From NCBI GenBank assembly GCA_002778195.1, contig PCDI01000019.1, positions 372,001 through 436,000 on the forward strand: a DNA stretch of 64,000 nt, read 5' to 3'. Positions within the stretch are counted from its first letter, which is position 1. Each line of letters begins with the position of its first letter. Below, in pieces: positions 11,422 through 23,049 of the stretch. The notes under the pieces were generated by a model. That model was not told where the DNA came from. It did not search any database and saw only the letters and a list, made by a program, of their open reading frames with translations. Source of the DNA: Raffaelea ambrosiae (lineage: Eukaryota > Ascomycota > Sordariomycetes > Ophiostomatales > Ophiostomataceae). A program made the position numbers and the translations under genes.

Positions 11422-12057
11422 CTAATACTTCAGGTCTGGGAACCTGCGCTGGAAGTGGCTTGCGCACACGTAGCCAGCCGGGTTCTTGACCAGGTACAGC
11501 TGATGGTACTCTTCCGCGTCCCACCACTGCTTCGCTGGCAAGATTTCCGTCACAATGCGCCCGCTCCACCACTGCTCGTTTGCCTTGGCCGTCACCTCGC
11601 GCGCAATCTTCTCCTGCTCGGCATCGTGATAGAAAATGCCGCTGCGGTACTGCGTGCCCATGTCGTTGCCCTGCTGGTTCGTCGTCGTCGGGTCGTGCAT
11701 CCGGTAGAAAAACTCAAGCAGTTGCCGGTACGAGATCTTTTCTGGGTCGAACGTGATCTGCGTGGCCTCCGCGTGGCCCGTGTTGCCGCTGCAGACCGAC
11801 CGGTACGAAGGATTCTTGGCGTCACCGCCAATAAAACCCACACGTGCATCGTAGAGACCGTTGCTGGCGCCGCCAAAGTGCTTCCGGTACTCGTGCTCGA
11901 CACCCCAGAAGCAACCGGCGGCCACGGTCGCTTTCTGTGCTGTAGCCGGGACGCCGGCTGCGGCGCCAATGCCGCTTTCTGCTGAAACAGACATTTTGCT
12001 GGATGCTCTGAATGGGAATGAGAGACGAGACAAGGTCGCGAGAACCGAGAATCCCAT
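11422..12057 (-). CDS. Peptide-methionine (S)-S-oxide reductase MsrA
   Basis: Repairs oxidised methionine by reducing the S-epimer of methionine sulfoxide, with thioredoxin as reductant. Single exon, 211 aa. The catalytic motif GCFWGVEHEYRK places the active Cys at residue 49. Other family blocks are VGFIGGDAKNPSYRSVCSG, TGHAEATQITFDP, FFYRMHDPTTTNQQGND, GTQYRSGIFYHD and the C-terminal WWDAEEYHQLYL. Two starts are possible: M1 gives an Arg/Ser-rich 21-residue leader (MGFSVLATLSRLSFPFRASS) that could target mitochondria, while M22 gives a cytosolic form. Leaky use of both would produce dual localisation, as known for other eukaryotic MsrA. Confidence 0.95.
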   Translation of the reverse strand: MGFSVLATLSRLSFPFRASSKMSVSAESGIGAAAGVPATAQKATVAAGCFWGVEHEYRKHFGGASNGLYDARVGFIGGDAKNPSYRSVCSGNTGHAEATQITFDPEKISYRQLLEFFYRMHDPTTTNQQGNDMGTQYRSGIFYHDAEQEKIAREVTAKANEQWWSGRIVTEILPAKQWWDAEEYHQLYLVKNPAGYVCASHFQRRFPDLKY

Positions 12058-13052
12058 GCTATGGTGAAGTCGAACAGAGGGATGTTTGTGAAGTCTGAGT
12101 CTTCACTCTGAGTCTTTTTTTTTCCCCCAAAAGTTGTTGCTGTTTGCTCTTTCCTTCCTTTCTTCCTTTGCGCTGTTGCTTTTACACCGTTGTGACCGTT
12201 GGTCTTTCTATTGTTTAGACATTTGGCCTTTTTGCGAGACCGGGACAAAGGACTGCAGCCGTTTTATACCAACAGAAATGATTCCAAACTATTGGCAAAG
12301 CCGGGCCTGAAACTGCTGCGACGCCACTCACCCTGCAAGCCAAGCTATGACAAATTCTGGCGGCGCCCCACCATGTTTTGGCCAGCCCAGGGCACACTGT
12401 GATTCCTAAACTCGAAAAGTTTACCAGTCTACAGCTCGCTGGCAAGGAGACTGTGGCAGCCTTTGACGGCGTCTCCACTGCCGAGGCGTGGAGATTTCAA
12501 TTTGACGAAGCATCGTTTTGCTAATGTGAAGTCAGAAGCGCACCCGATCCCGTTGCGATCAACTACGAATTAAAGTTCCGACATAGTTACTCGGTCGGTG
12601 TCTGGTAAGGACCATTCGCCGTCAGGTGACACGAAACACTAGAGCTTGGTGTTGAAATTGGGAGGAAGCGAGAAAAGTGAAAGATGGGCACCTTAAACGT
12701 CGAAGTCGTCCGCATGCAACTCGACGTGACATGTTTAATTCCTCGACAGGGAAAAGAAAGGGGGGCGTGAGGATGAGGAGTTCGTCGAGACAATTTCGTC
12801 GTAGTGATCTGGAATATTCGCAGAACTCTGGCGTGCAACAAGGCAGTGGATGGAAGCATGCCAGAACCAGAAGCACTCTGTACACTATGGGTATGAATCT
12901 GATCTCTGCTTCTGTTCCAGCGTTTTCCGGCACTTTGCAAGGCTTTTCTCTTTCAGGTAGCTTTGTTGTCTTGTCGACTTTTGATATGAATTACTTCATA
13001 CTGTCTTCACTCTTCTCATATGTATTGTTACAATACCATTCGCACAAGAGCA
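12058..13052. other. Intergenic region, no gene recognised
   Basis: Upstream of MsrA and downstream of RTC1. A T-tract lies at about 12115-12123. Short overlapping open frames between 12587 and 13090 show no family features. Confidence 0.55.
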
Positions 13053-16000
13053 TCATCCCTCTACTCCGTTTCCAGTCCCTGCAAATTTAACGCTCTTCCG
13101 CCTCTCACGTTCCCTGTTGTCACCGGCCACGCTCTGGGCCGGAGAATTCGAGCGCCTCGCCAATTCTTCCCGCGCTATGCCTGCCAAGCTTAAAGACTCG
13201 CGCACCATGTCCACTGCGGCGCTCTGGCTCACCTCATTCCTGTCTGCACGCACACCACCGCCGCTTCCGCTTCCGCTTCCACTGCCGTTGCCGTTGCCGT
13301 TGCCGCTGCCGTTGCCGTTTCCGTTGCCGTTGCCGTTGCCGTTGCCGCCGCCACCAGTCTCCATACCCCCCTGGCTGTGGCGGTCACGACTGATAGAGCT
13401 GCTGCGGCCCACCAGGGACGACGATCTTGTGATGGAGCGAGATGCCTCACGCACAGCAGAGGAGACCGCTTCACTGCGTGCTGCGATCATCTCTGCCCGC
13501 CAACGTCCTGGCAGGCAGGCATGGCCACAGCCGTCGAGTGGGCAGCAGCCGCCCGACAGGCCTGTGTCAGCACTGTAATCGGCAACGGCACTGTCTTCTC
13601 CCCCATAGTTGTCGCTGCGGTCCATGTGCAAGCTGTCTTGGTCCAGATCCCTGGACGAGTGCCAAGCCTCGAGACACGTCGAGTGGCCCCCATGGCCGCA
13701 CTCCGCACAATACCACCATGTCGACAGCCCTGGGGCTGCATCATCTCGCCGATGCTCACATGGGTCCGAAGGTAGGGGCGAAGCATCCCGATGGCCACAC
13801 ACGGCGCAGGGGGCCATGACGGCGTGGCAGCGCTCGCACACCCAGAGCCCGTTCATGAGTGCGCCAGAATGCTCCACCTCTCTCGGCTTCCTGCACCGAG
13901 TGCAGAGATAGCCAACGGCAACATTGTGCTGTGCCGGCGACGTAACCGACCGGTAGTTGTCGCCCCAGAGCGACAAGGCTCCGCCGGGCCACCCTTGCAC
14001 GCACAATTTGCGCAAAAGGGCCGCCTCCAAGAACAGCTTCATACTCATCAGACGGGCATGATGTTGCCGCAAGACGGCACTGGCCAGCAGCGGATCAATA
14101 ATGTCCTCAGGAACCAGCGGCTTCAGGAGTAAGACCATGCTCGACGCGTTGAGCGGAGAGGTACGTATTTCAAACGTCAGCGCACGGCTCAGGACAACGT
14201 AAGGGTCCAGGCCGTGACAGGTGCCTTCATCAGACCAGCTGTTGCGGTCTCCGCCATTGGACTTGAGAGGGAATGGGAACGGCGGGTCGTCTGGCCAGGG
14301 CAAGTAGTCCTGCTCTGTGACATAGTTCGGATTGAGATTTTCTGCAGCCTTCTGGTCACCGTGCCTATGGTGCTGATTCCGGTGAGGATGGATCACAAGG
14401 CTGGCAGCGTGCTGCAGTGGGGATTCGCCAAAGGGCGATGATGCCGGCCCGCCGTACCTTGTGTCTTGCGCCGGGTACTGGAAAGAGTCTTGTGTGGTCT
14501 CTGGTTGTGATACCAAATCAGAGCCAGACCATTCTAACGAAGATAGGGCGTTGTTAAGGCGTGCCAGCCGCGACGATTTGAGAGTCCGAACAGAGCTGTG
14601 TTCGATTTTATCTCGGCGGTAGCTCTGGTATTCCTGGTAGCGAGACTGGGTGTGATGATTCCTGTTCCCAGGGTCGTGGCCATAGATGGCCAGGGGGGAA
14701 TGGGAGTGTACGGAAGCACCGCCACCATTCGACCTGCCTGATTGTCCCGACATCTGCGAAATTCGGAACAACTGCCCTGCGCTGTCGTTTGAGTTTTGTC
14801 TATGGACAGGCTCCCGGGTTACCGAATTCTCTGAGCCCAAGTAGCTGAAGACAGACGACTGCCTCCGTCTTGAGCCTGCGTTGGGCATGTCGATGGCTCT
14901 TGCTATGGCCTCCGTGTCGTAAAAGTCATATCCTTCCAGGCTTGACATGCGTGTACTCCCACTATCCTGGCTCACCTCAGACAGCGGCAAAGAGTCTAGA
15001 TGTCGGCGTGCTCGATTTGGAGAGTGTTCTTGGCGGTAGACTGCCGGGGGGAGAGAAAACCTCCTGTCTTCGGGAGAGCCATTCTGCTGGGAGTGGCCGT
15101 CGTCAGAAGACAGCGCACTAGAAAACGCAACTGGACGAACGAGCGGTGTCGGTACGTTTGACGTGCTTTCGATTTCTTCCGTGAGAAGCGAACGCACTGG
15201 CAGCGTCTTCCGGTAGGGGTCTGTTGGGTCTATGGTCGTCGAGCTTGTCTTCCTCCCTGTGTCAATGGGGTTCATCCTCTTTTCTAGGTGATATTGCCCT
15301 CTTCTTTTGAGAAGTATCTCCATGGCAAAGGCCAAAATACGCCAAACCTGGGCGAGGCGGAACTGCTGGACATCTTCTGCAGCCTGTGCATAGCTGCCCA
15401 TAATAGAAACAACTCGGTCCGGGAGAGCAACAGAATTCTCGCTATTGTCCGGAAGCTTCTTGTCCATGATCTCCAGATATTTTGCTGCCAAGTACCCGTA
15501 TACATCCTTGCGTGCTGCCGCGGCGACATGGCCAATTGCCATGATTTGCTGGGGCCTGTATGGGCCAATGGTGGAAATGGCTTGTTCCAGCGAGAGAGTT
15601 GCCGGTTCGGATATTTGGCCGGATGGCGGTGTCGAGTTCAGGGCCTGAATTGAACTAGCCCTTCGTTTGCGCCTCGTTCGCCGGCGTGGTATAAGGAAGC
15701 TGCGGACTGCTTCATCTTCCGAGTCGCTGCGGTTGATGCTCAGCGCCGGAGTGGTAGGGTCCGATCCATAGGAAGACGGAATCACGGACGAACCAGACGA
15801 GGTCGGATTTGACAGTTCACTAGGTTGCACAGTGGTAAATCGTGGCCGTGTAGGAGGTGGTCTCTCATCCAGAAACGCGAGGATATCACCAGATGATGAA
15901 AATGTCAAGGTAGAGACGGCGGTGCGGTCGATGACCTGCGGCGCAAAGGCAACGTCGCACTGAGTAAACATGCCGTCGGTTCCGGCTGTCCACAGAAACT

Positions 16001-17111
16001 CTTGGTTTTTCCACAGAAATGTAGCCGGAGACTGTTCGAAGCGCTGGATCGTTTTGTACGGGATAGTTGGGCGTGCCAGGTCCCATATATGAACGGTGTT
16101 ATTGCCCGCCCGCTTCGGGGCGCTCGTGTCGTAAGATACCGCGACCTGTGCCGCCCGAAGTCCTTGACACGTTGCTGACCACTGCCCCGGCCTCCAGGAA
16201 ACAGCAGCCACATAGGACGGCGTGGCAATGGTGTATTTGGGCTTCTGACGCTTGTCGGCGTTCTTGGACATGTCCCACACATGGCACTTTTTGTCCGAGC
16301 CGCCGCTGATGAGATGCTTGCCGTCTGGATGCCACGATATGCTTGTGCACGCCTTGTCATGGCTATTGATGCGCAGAAGAGGCGCTGAGGCCTTGCGAAT
16401 GTCCCATTTCAGCACGACGCCCTGCTCGGTTGCGCAGGCGAAGAAAAAGCCTTCCTTCGGCGACCACTTCACGTCGCGCACGCTGTCCGCATTGCTTCGG
16501 AAGGACTGCAGGGGGCGAAATGTCAGTCCCACACGCGCATGGATAGGTCCGCGAATGTCAAAGCACCGCACAATGCCGTCCTGGTCGCCAGACAGCAAGT
16601 ACGAGCTTCTGTGCGGGTTGATATCCAACTTGTTGATCTGGCGCGAATCCTCCCGCACCTGCACAACCTCCGCGCCAATCACCCCGCCCGGCGCAGGTGC
16701 TCCTAAGTGTCCCAGGTCATATTGAAAGATGTTTCCTGTCACGCAGGCTGTGAAGATGGTCGACACGCTGTGTCCGGAAGTCCACTTGACGTCGCGGATC
16801 GCGAGCTGGTCGGCGGTTGAAGTGCTGCCGTTGCCGCGAAATGGTTGCGAGGCTGTGATTAGCGCGCGCAGGTCGAATACCTCCTGGACGTCTACTCCAT
16901 CTACTCGAATGGTCTTCAGTACGTGGCGGCCGGCGAGGACAGCTGCGCGGCCGTCTGGCGACTTGTCGAGCGCCGTGATAGGATGGCCAGCTTGATAGAC
17001 TCCGTCTTGTGGCCCGCTGGGTCGGTACAGCAGAGGGATCGGGGAACCGGGAAGATCGATGCTCGACGGGTCATGGGGGGAGCCAGAAGGCTTGCTCAGC
17101 AACTTGCGCAT
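13053..17111 (-). CDS. RTC1: RTC1/WDR24-like WD40 and RING protein of the SEA (GATOR2) complex
   Basis: Intronless, 1352 aa, ATG at 17111. The WDR24/Rtc1 subunit belongs to the vacuole-associated SEACAT/GATOR2 module that activates TORC1 in response to amino acids. The N-terminal beta-propeller (roughly residues 40-420) shows WD units such as VRDVKWSPKEGFFFACAT (211-228), VVLKWDIRK, SISWHPDGKHLISGGSDKK (258-276) and HVWDMS. A long Ser-rich disordered linker follows. The C-terminus (about 1070-1220) carries paired CxxC motifs, including CTRCRKPRE, CERCHAVMAPCAVCGH, CAECGHGGHSTCLEAWH and CPLDGCGHAC, a zinc-ribbon plus RING. Near the end is a Gly-Asn/Gly-Ser low-complexity tract (about 1253-1286). 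Length and order match fungal Rtc1. It diverges from the P450 gene. Confidence 0.93.
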   Translation of the reverse strand: MRKLLSKPSGSPHDPSSIDLPGSPIPLLYRPSGPQDGVYQAGHPITALDKSPDGRAAVLAGRHVLKTIRVDGVDVQEVFDLRALITASQPFRGNGSTSTADQLAIRDVKWTSGHSVSTIFTACVTGNIFQYDLGHLGAPAPGGVIGAEVVQVREDSRQINKLDINPHRSSYLLSGDQDGIVRCFDIRGPIHARVGLTFRPLQSFRSNADSVRDVKWSPKEGFFFACATEQGVVLKWDIRKASAPLLRINSHDKACTSISWHPDGKHLISGGSDKKCHVWDMSKNADKRQKPKYTIATPSYVAAVSWRPGQWSATCQGLRAAQVAVSYDTSAPKRAGNNTVHIWDLARPTIPYKTIQRFEQSPATFLWKNQEFLWTAGTDGMFTQCDVAFAPQVIDRTAVSTLTFSSSGDILAFLDERPPPTRPRFTTVQPSELSNPTSSGSSVIPSSYGSDPTTPALSINRSDSEDEAVRSFLIPRRRTRRKRRASSIQALNSTPPSGQISEPATLSLEQAISTIGPYRPQQIMAIGHVAAAARKDVYGYLAAKYLEIMDKKLPDNSENSVALPDRVVSIMGSYAQAAEDVQQFRLAQVWRILAFAMEILLKRRGQYHLEKRMNPIDTGRKTSSTTIDPTDPYRKTLPVRSLLTEEIESTSNVPTPLVRPVAFSSALSSDDGHSQQNGSPEDRRFSLPPAVYRQEHSPNRARRHLDSLPLSEVSQDSGSTRMSSLEGYDFYDTEAIARAIDMPNAGSRRRQSSVFSYLGSENSVTREPVHRQNSNDSAGQLFRISQMSGQSGRSNGGGASVHSHSPLAIYGHDPGNRNHHTQSRYQEYQSYRRDKIEHSSVRTLKSSRLARLNNALSSLEWSGSDLVSQPETTQDSFQYPAQDTRYGGPASSPFGESPLQHAASLVIHPHRNQHHRHGDQKAAENLNPNYVTEQDYLPWPDDPPFPFPLKSNGGDRNSWSDEGTCHGLDPYVVLSRALTFEIRTSPLNASSMVLLLKPLVPEDIIDPLLASAVLRQHHARLMSMKLFLEAALLRKLCVQGWPGGALSLWGDNYRSVTSPAQHNVAVGYLCTRCRKPREVEHSGALMNGLWVCERCHAVMAPCAVCGHRDASPLPSDPCEHRRDDAAPGLSTWWYCAECGHGGHSTCLEAWHSSRDLDQDSLHMDRSDNYGGEDSAVADYSADTGLSGGCCPLDGCGHACLPGRWRAEMIAARSEAVSSAVREASRSITRSSSLVGRSSSISRDRHSQGGMETGGGGNGNGNGNGNGNGSGNGNGNGSGSGSGSGGGVRADRNEVSQSAAVDMVRESLSLAGIAREELARRSNSPAQSVAGDNRERERRKSVKFAGTGNGVEG
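13258..13348. repeat. Hexanucleotide (ccgttg/ccgctt-type) coding minisatellite
   Basis: About 15 units of six bases with consensus ccgttg, drifting to ccgctt. On the minus strand they encode the Gly-Asn then Gly-Ser run near the RTC1 C-terminus. Multiples of six keep the frame open whatever the copy number. Confidence 0.9.
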
Positions 17112-17582
17112 TGTGGTCGCTGGTGTACGCTCTACGCGGCATGGTGGTCGCGAAGGTGGAATGTTGGTGGTGATGGCCGGAAGCTACATTGTCAGGCGGA
17201 AATGGCAATATGACATGATCACGTGACCAAGATCGTCACCAGTGCGTGGGCGTTGGCGCTGAAACCAGTCTGCTAGTTGCTGCGCGCGGACAGCGCCAAC
17301 AACCACATCCTGGAGCACAGACATACTGACGATATATGTATATAATAAGATCGGCTGTGGACTTTGAGACAACGATCGTTGTATCTCACATTTCGAATGG
17401 AGAAGAGCCGAAGAGGCATTACTGCAAGAGCCCTGTATGGTGTGCGGCGAAGTGGTCAGAAAGGCACCACAAAATTTAGATTACATAAAAGTGGAGTTTC
17501 GAGATTTCATCTTGGAACTTACACTTCCGACGAAATACTTGTTCTCCAACCCCGATCGGCCGAGCTCCAAGACTCGCCAACC
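17112..17582. other. Divergent promoter region, RTC1 / P450
   Basis: 471 nt between the two divergent starts. It holds an AT-rich stretch gatatatgtatataataag at about 17331-17350. The upstream in-frame codons before the P450 ATG lack membrane-anchor character and are taken as untranslated. Confidence 0.5.
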
Positions 17583-19387
17583 ATGCACATTGTGCTTCTT
17601 TTTTTCTTACCATTGATCTGTTTTCTGACCTCTGTTACCGTCTACAGAATATTTTTCCACAGACTCTCCGGGGTGCCGGGTCCACGTCTCGCTGCGATCT
17701 CGAGTATCTGGTATGCCTACCAAGTTCGAAATGGGTGTCTGCTAAACCTAGCAAAATCATTGCACAAAAAGTATGGACCTGCAGTTCGTGTAAGACCAAA
17801 TGAAGTCTGGTTCAATTCAGAAGAGGCATTCAAGGTCATATACAGTATGTCACCCGTTCTGAAATTTGACAGCGAAAATTCTTTCCTGACCACATAGGTC
17901 CAACTCACGGATTCGAGAAATCCGACTTTTACTGTAAGCCAAGCCAGCGTGCCGTGTTGCCAACTTTTCAAAGTATAATATGATGAACCAGTCTGACCAA
18001 GCACCCTTGTGTGTTCCGCACCAGTGACAACCGCTCTCTTCAGACCAAAAACAGACTGGCGGCATCCATTCCACCTCTCTTTTCCAGATACGCTCGATTT
18101 GCTCTCAGAGCGCAATGTCAGACGCTATCGCCTCCAGAGACGACTTATCGGCCCTGTATACCATGAGTCCAACATGCAGAAATTTTCTGGGGCAGTGGAA
18201 GGAGTCCTCAAGCGCGCCATCACAGAGCTGAGGCAGCTGGATGGCCAAGATGTGGACTTGAAAGAGTGGATGCACATCATCACCGTCGAATGCCTCGGTG
18301 CCGTTGTTCTCTCCTGGTCTCCCGGCTACCTGAAAGACCATTCTGACCACGGCTCCAGCGCAGTAGGCTACTACAACTGGAGACGGAAGAGCGTGTTCGG
18401 CGTCTTCCCTCTGCTTGTCTTGGCTGATTTGCACACGAGATGGGTGGGCAAAGCTTTTGCAGTATTTTGGCGACTGGGTTATGGCACAAGAGCTGACTTT
18501 AAACCTCTATTTCATGTATGTGCCATTCATTCTATTCCTTGGTTTTGCCGATCCTGCTTGCTGCTGACACTCCCCAGGTGGTGGGACAAAAAGTTTCCAC
18601 GAGACTTCGCAAGGCCCGCAAGGCTGCGCCAAATGCCAAAAGTTCGGTACATCCCCACACCGATCTTCTCTGTGATCTCGTGGCACTTCACCAAGAACGT
18701 CCGGAATTTACAGACACATACCTGCGACGACTTGCGGTCACCAACTTTGGAGCCGGTCACGAAACGATGTGCTCCGCACTGACCGCCATCATGACCATGA
18801 TCGGCTCTCATGCAGACGTGTTCAGACGCGTGGCCGATGAAATCCGCCAGACCGACCTGGACAAGGACCCCGTCAATTCTGCACGTGAAGCGGCTCTTCG
18901 TCTGCCATTTACGTGTGCCAGTATAAAGGAGGCCCAACGTCTCCACCCGGCTCTTGGCATGTCACTGCCACGGACTGTACCTGCATGCGATCTTGGCAAA
19001 CGGGTTACTCCAAATGGAATCTGCATAGATGGGCATGTTCTACCGCCTGGCACGGTTATTGGTTGCTGCCCAGCGGCTTTACACCGCTGCGAGGACATAT
19101 TCGGTCCAGATGCAGACACATTTCGTCCAGAACGCTGGTTAGACTGTGAGCGAGAGAAGAGAATACAAATGGAAAGGATCAATCTGACCTGGGGAGGAGG
19201 TGCACGATCTTGTCCCGGCCGCTACTTGGCTGAATTGGTTGTGTACAAAACAGTCATTTCACTAATACGAGCTTTCGACATCGAAGCCACTATGCCACAA
19301 GACTGCCAAATCCAGTACTACTTTCTAGCAATGCTGACCGGTGCAAGGGCCAGATTTTGGCTACAGAATCCAAAGGCACAAATATAA
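17583..19387 (+). CDS. Cytochrome P450 monooxygenase (pisatin-demethylase-like class)
   Basis: Haem-thiolate oxygenase, probably ER-anchored by the hydrophobic N-terminus MHIVLLFFLPLICFLTSVTV. Exons 17583..17844, 17898..17933, 18088..18515 and 18578..19387 give 511 aa. The proline hinge GVPGPRLAAIS follows the anchor. Key motifs are the I-helix FGAGHETMCSAL (AGxET), the K-helix ExxR as EAQR (Glu360, Arg363), PERW (417-420), and the haem loop WGGGARSCPGRYLA with the ligand Cys454. The haem loop has Trp in place of the usual first Phe. The 36-nt second exon carries the conserved block GFEKSDFY. General resemblance is to fungal secondary-metabolism or detoxification P450s such as pisatin demethylase; the substrate is unknown. 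It converges on the siderophore transporter, 189 nt away. Confidence 0.92.
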
Positions 19388-19576
19388 TAGTATGTTTACA
19401 TATATATATTAAATAAAATCACATCACTGTAATTGATGTTATGACCACGGCAACTCAATTGAAGATTATTAGGGTTGTCAGGGGTTTGCCGGGCTCGTAC
19501 TTGATTGTCCTTCGATTCTTCGTGCATAGCACCGCTTCCGTCGTCTTCGCGTTTCCATCGACAACATAAATTGTGT

Positions 19577-21508
19577 TTACCACACAACGCCCGTCACCTG
19601 CTTAATCTTCTTCACGTTGATGTCCTTCCACATCAAGATCGAGCCCAAGGTGATGACATATAAGGACGTAGCCGTAATCAGCATCAGCCGTTGAGTTTCA
19701 CCGTAGGCGCGGTTGATGCCATCTCTGGTAGGCGAGCCGATAGGATACGAGCTCTGGACAGTGATGTCTCCGTAAATCGTGTACAGCTGATCCTGCGTGT
19801 CAGCAGGGAGGTACTTGGCTAGCATATCAGGGAAGATTCCCGTCCACATAGCAGCGGCGATGGCCTGGCCGATACCGCCTGAGACATATGCCACGAGACC
19901 CTCCATGGCCAAAAGCTGGGGGATGTTCTGGCGCGAAGACACAGCCATGACAGTCATTTGCTCGCAGATGACCAAGATACCACCACCAAAGGCAATGAAA
20001 ATCTGGCACATAACAATGAAGCCGACGTGGGAGGTTGTCTGACGGAAGTGGATCATGAGACCGACACCAAGAGCCGTAAGCGGGAAACCAAAAAACAGTG
20101 CCTGCCACTTGAGTCGGCCATTGACGAGGATGATGACACCCATGACCAATGCGATAAAGCAGCTACCCACGGTGTAGATCGAAGTGATATCTGTATATCG
20201 TGTCAGTATAACTTTTTAAGGGACAGACATGCTAGTAATGGTTTTTTTTTTCCCCCGAAGACTTACAGGTGGCATGGGCTATGCTTTCGTTAAAGACAAC
20301 AATTAAGAAAGAGTAAAAGTAGCTGTCCCAAATGTACCAAGCGCAGTAGATGCTGGCAACCATGGTGTACGTGAAGAAGACGGTTCGGTTCTTGATCAGA
20401 ACCCATGGGATGAAAGTTACCGGTGCCAGGAACTTCTCCCACAGACAGAAAGCGATGACAAGCAGGCCCCCGAAGATGAGGAAGCAGATGATCAGAGGCG
20501 AACGCCAGGTGGTGGCCTGGTACGAGTAAATTGCAAGAGCGAGGAGGAACAACGCCAGGCCTGCAGCGAGAAGGAAAATCCCCATAACATCAAACTCCTT
20601 AAGATAGTAGATGACGTTTTGCGTAAAGGTCCGACCGTGAGCTTCACGGTGCACCAGGCCCATCTTCTCAGCCTTCCGCTGGTTGAAGTAGAAGACACTG
20701 AACAGAGGGATAGTAACAACAGGATAGACGATGGCCCAAAGACCGATGCCCCAGCGGAATCCTATGTGCTCAAGAGCACTCTGTGCAGCGGGACCGTATG
20801 CCCACACAGTTGCCAGATAGGGTGACGAAGAGAAGGCAATCATGAAGGCACGGCTCTTCAGCGACGAGGTGTCGGCAATGAAGATAGTGGTAGTAAAGTC
20901 CAGACCAGTGTATCCGATGCTGTAAAACACCTGGGCAGCAGCGTATGTGTTCACATTGTTGCAACCGGCCATCATGACAACGCCCATTGTGATGCAAATG
21001 ATCATAGTACCAAAAGCCTGAGGACGACCCCAGATATTCATGAGCTTGGCATAGGGGAGCTTCAGCAGGCCAGACATGACGCTGGCAACAATGCTGATGG
21101 TGGGCGTGAGAGAATGCATTTCAAAGCTGCTGGTAACGTAGACGGACATGGTGCTGATAATGCCTGACGAAAATGCTTGGACAAAGGACAGAATCCAAAT
21201 CCTAGATGGACAAGAACGTTAGAAAGCGGCAATGGCCTTGAGTTGCGATACAACAGGCTTTTAGATCAATCTTACAAAATGTAGGCAATGATCAAGTGCT
21301 GTCTCGTCCAGGTCTCGGTCATGGCCTTTGCCGCCTGGATACCGGGCTCGAAGGATCTGCCCTCTTCATCCTTCTCGCTATCCGACTTCTGGTCCATCAT
21401 TTCCTTGGAGATAACCCCCCCTGGGGATTCCGCATCACCGGGCTGGTGTTCTTGTGCAACCTCAGTTATCTCAGGCTCGCCTGAGACGAAGGGAAGCTTG
21501 AACCTCAT
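19577..21508 (-). CDS. MFS siderophore-iron transporter (Sit/Arn/MirB family)
   Basis: Plasma-membrane or endosomal proton symporter that takes up ferric siderophores. Exons 21276..21508, 20267..21201 and 19577..20190 give 593 aa with about 14 membrane segments, the usual size. The N-terminus is cytoplasmic and acidic, followed by the conserved entry AYILIWILSFVQAFSSGI. Family blocks include SVMSGLLKLPYAKLMNIWGR, GCNNVNTYAAAQVFYSIG, WDSYFYSFLIVVFNES and, near the C-terminus, GSPTRDGINRAYGETQRLM. The start at 21508 is the first ATG in a frame left open further upstream by non-ATG codons. Introns are 74 and 76 nt. An exact SRE/SreA-type GATA motif lies 794 nt upstream, which would fit iron repression. 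No siderophore biosynthesis genes are present. Confidence 0.94.
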
Positions 21509-22301
21509 ATTGAGCAGCTGTGCAGGTGTAGCTATATGAATGTTATCACAACCGCGATCGTCCAATTCAATGCAAAAAAGAAGGCCACACAGAAATGATG
21601 GAAGCAGACCTGGGAAAAGGGGAGGGGGGAGACAAGGAACAAGGATCAGCGAGAGACAAGATTGTCAGACGACATTCAGGGCTGAGCATGGACAGCGATC
21701 AGCGTGGGCTTTTATAGGAAGCAATCCCACCGAGACCGAGACCGTGGTACGTGGGTCTGGGTCCCGCCAAAGGCATTACGATGTTGTGCCTTCTAACTTG
21801 TTCGATTCTCCTGGACAAGCTCACCATGCATGGCGGAATGGGCGAGATCTTTTTTTTTCGGGCCCTGCAGCGTCTCCACTCCCCATGAACAAGGATGTGC
21901 TGTGAACAGTGGAACCACAGCAAGATAAATGCTAAGAAAATGCGCAGTGGCTCGAAAAGGAAAGAGGAACTATCATGTTGCGGACTTGGAACGCAAGGAC
22001 TGGCGGGCTTGACTAGTGGAGAAAGGTGTGGAATCAGACGGCACCATTTGCCAATAAAGCACATCGACGGGCCGGTGATGTATCTTGCCTCTCTGATGAG
22101 CACCCAGGGGCGATTGCTTAATAAATAGTGACTTGACCGCTTTGATTTCCTTCCTTCTTTCCGCCCTTGGGAGTCTAAACGGCATACAAACGAACAGACC
22201 AAATTTGCCAATGTGGCACATGAACTTCTTGTGCAAACGATAGGCAGGTATGCGCCTGTTTTAGTGACCAGAAATGGCATATTCACCGGGTGGGGATAAT
22301 C

Positions 22302-22310
22302 TTATCAGAT
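22302..22310 (-). promoter_or_regulatory. Candidate iron-responsive GATA factor site
   Basis: TTATCAGAT, the reverse complement of ATCTGATAA, matches exactly the ATCWGATAA consensus of fungal iron repressors SRE/SreA/Fep1/Urbs1. A second GATAA lies at 22295-22299. It sits upstream of the siderophore transporter. Binding is not shown. Confidence 0.4.
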
Positions 22311-23049
22311 CAGTGCTGATTTTTGTTCGGCCAATATCCTAAACAGGAATATGCCACGGTTGGCCATGATTCTCTCCCTCCTGGTTAGCTCTACCCCCCC
22401 GACTTCGCATCTCCGAAAGAGGCGCCAAGAAATACCGGCACACATTTTCACGGTTGAAGACGTGGCCAGTGGTAACACGGAGGTCAGACTGGAAGACATA
22501 CAAGCACCAACAGAGGACGGAAAAGACAAGGCCGGCACGGGCAAGTCGGAACAAGACCCACACCAGAAGAGCAGCTCTGCTCTAAACAACAACCCGAACC
22601 CAAAAAAAAAAAAAACATGCTTGGCCATTTTTACACCATTTCATTCCTATAAAGCTTCGCTGGAATCGTATCGTGCTGTTGACGGGTAGGGATGTCTCCA
22701 TTATAATGTCTTTGCTTCGGATTGAGACCATACGGGTTAGTCCTTCCCGGCAACAATAGAAAAGATCATGCCATGAACGTACTTGTACCAGTAACGTGCT
22801 CGTGCGAAGAATAGCAACTTACACGCATGCTAATCAGATTTTGTTCTCTAGTTCCATGTAAGATATTGGGATATAACCAGTGGAGAACGCCCCCCCCACA
22901 GGAAACAAAAGTACACCTAGACCAATTCGTCCTAGCATATAAATTTTGTTACCACGACAGAGTTCTGGCATTATGGACGGCGTGACTCAAACCCACTCTG
23001 CCCTGTTCACAGCTACTTGTCTCTTACACAGCAACCCGTATTCATAGCG

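Noticed and set aside
22305..22689. Overlapping 107- and 112-codon frames on both strands
   Set aside because: Short, partly derived from an A/T homopolymer and without family features.
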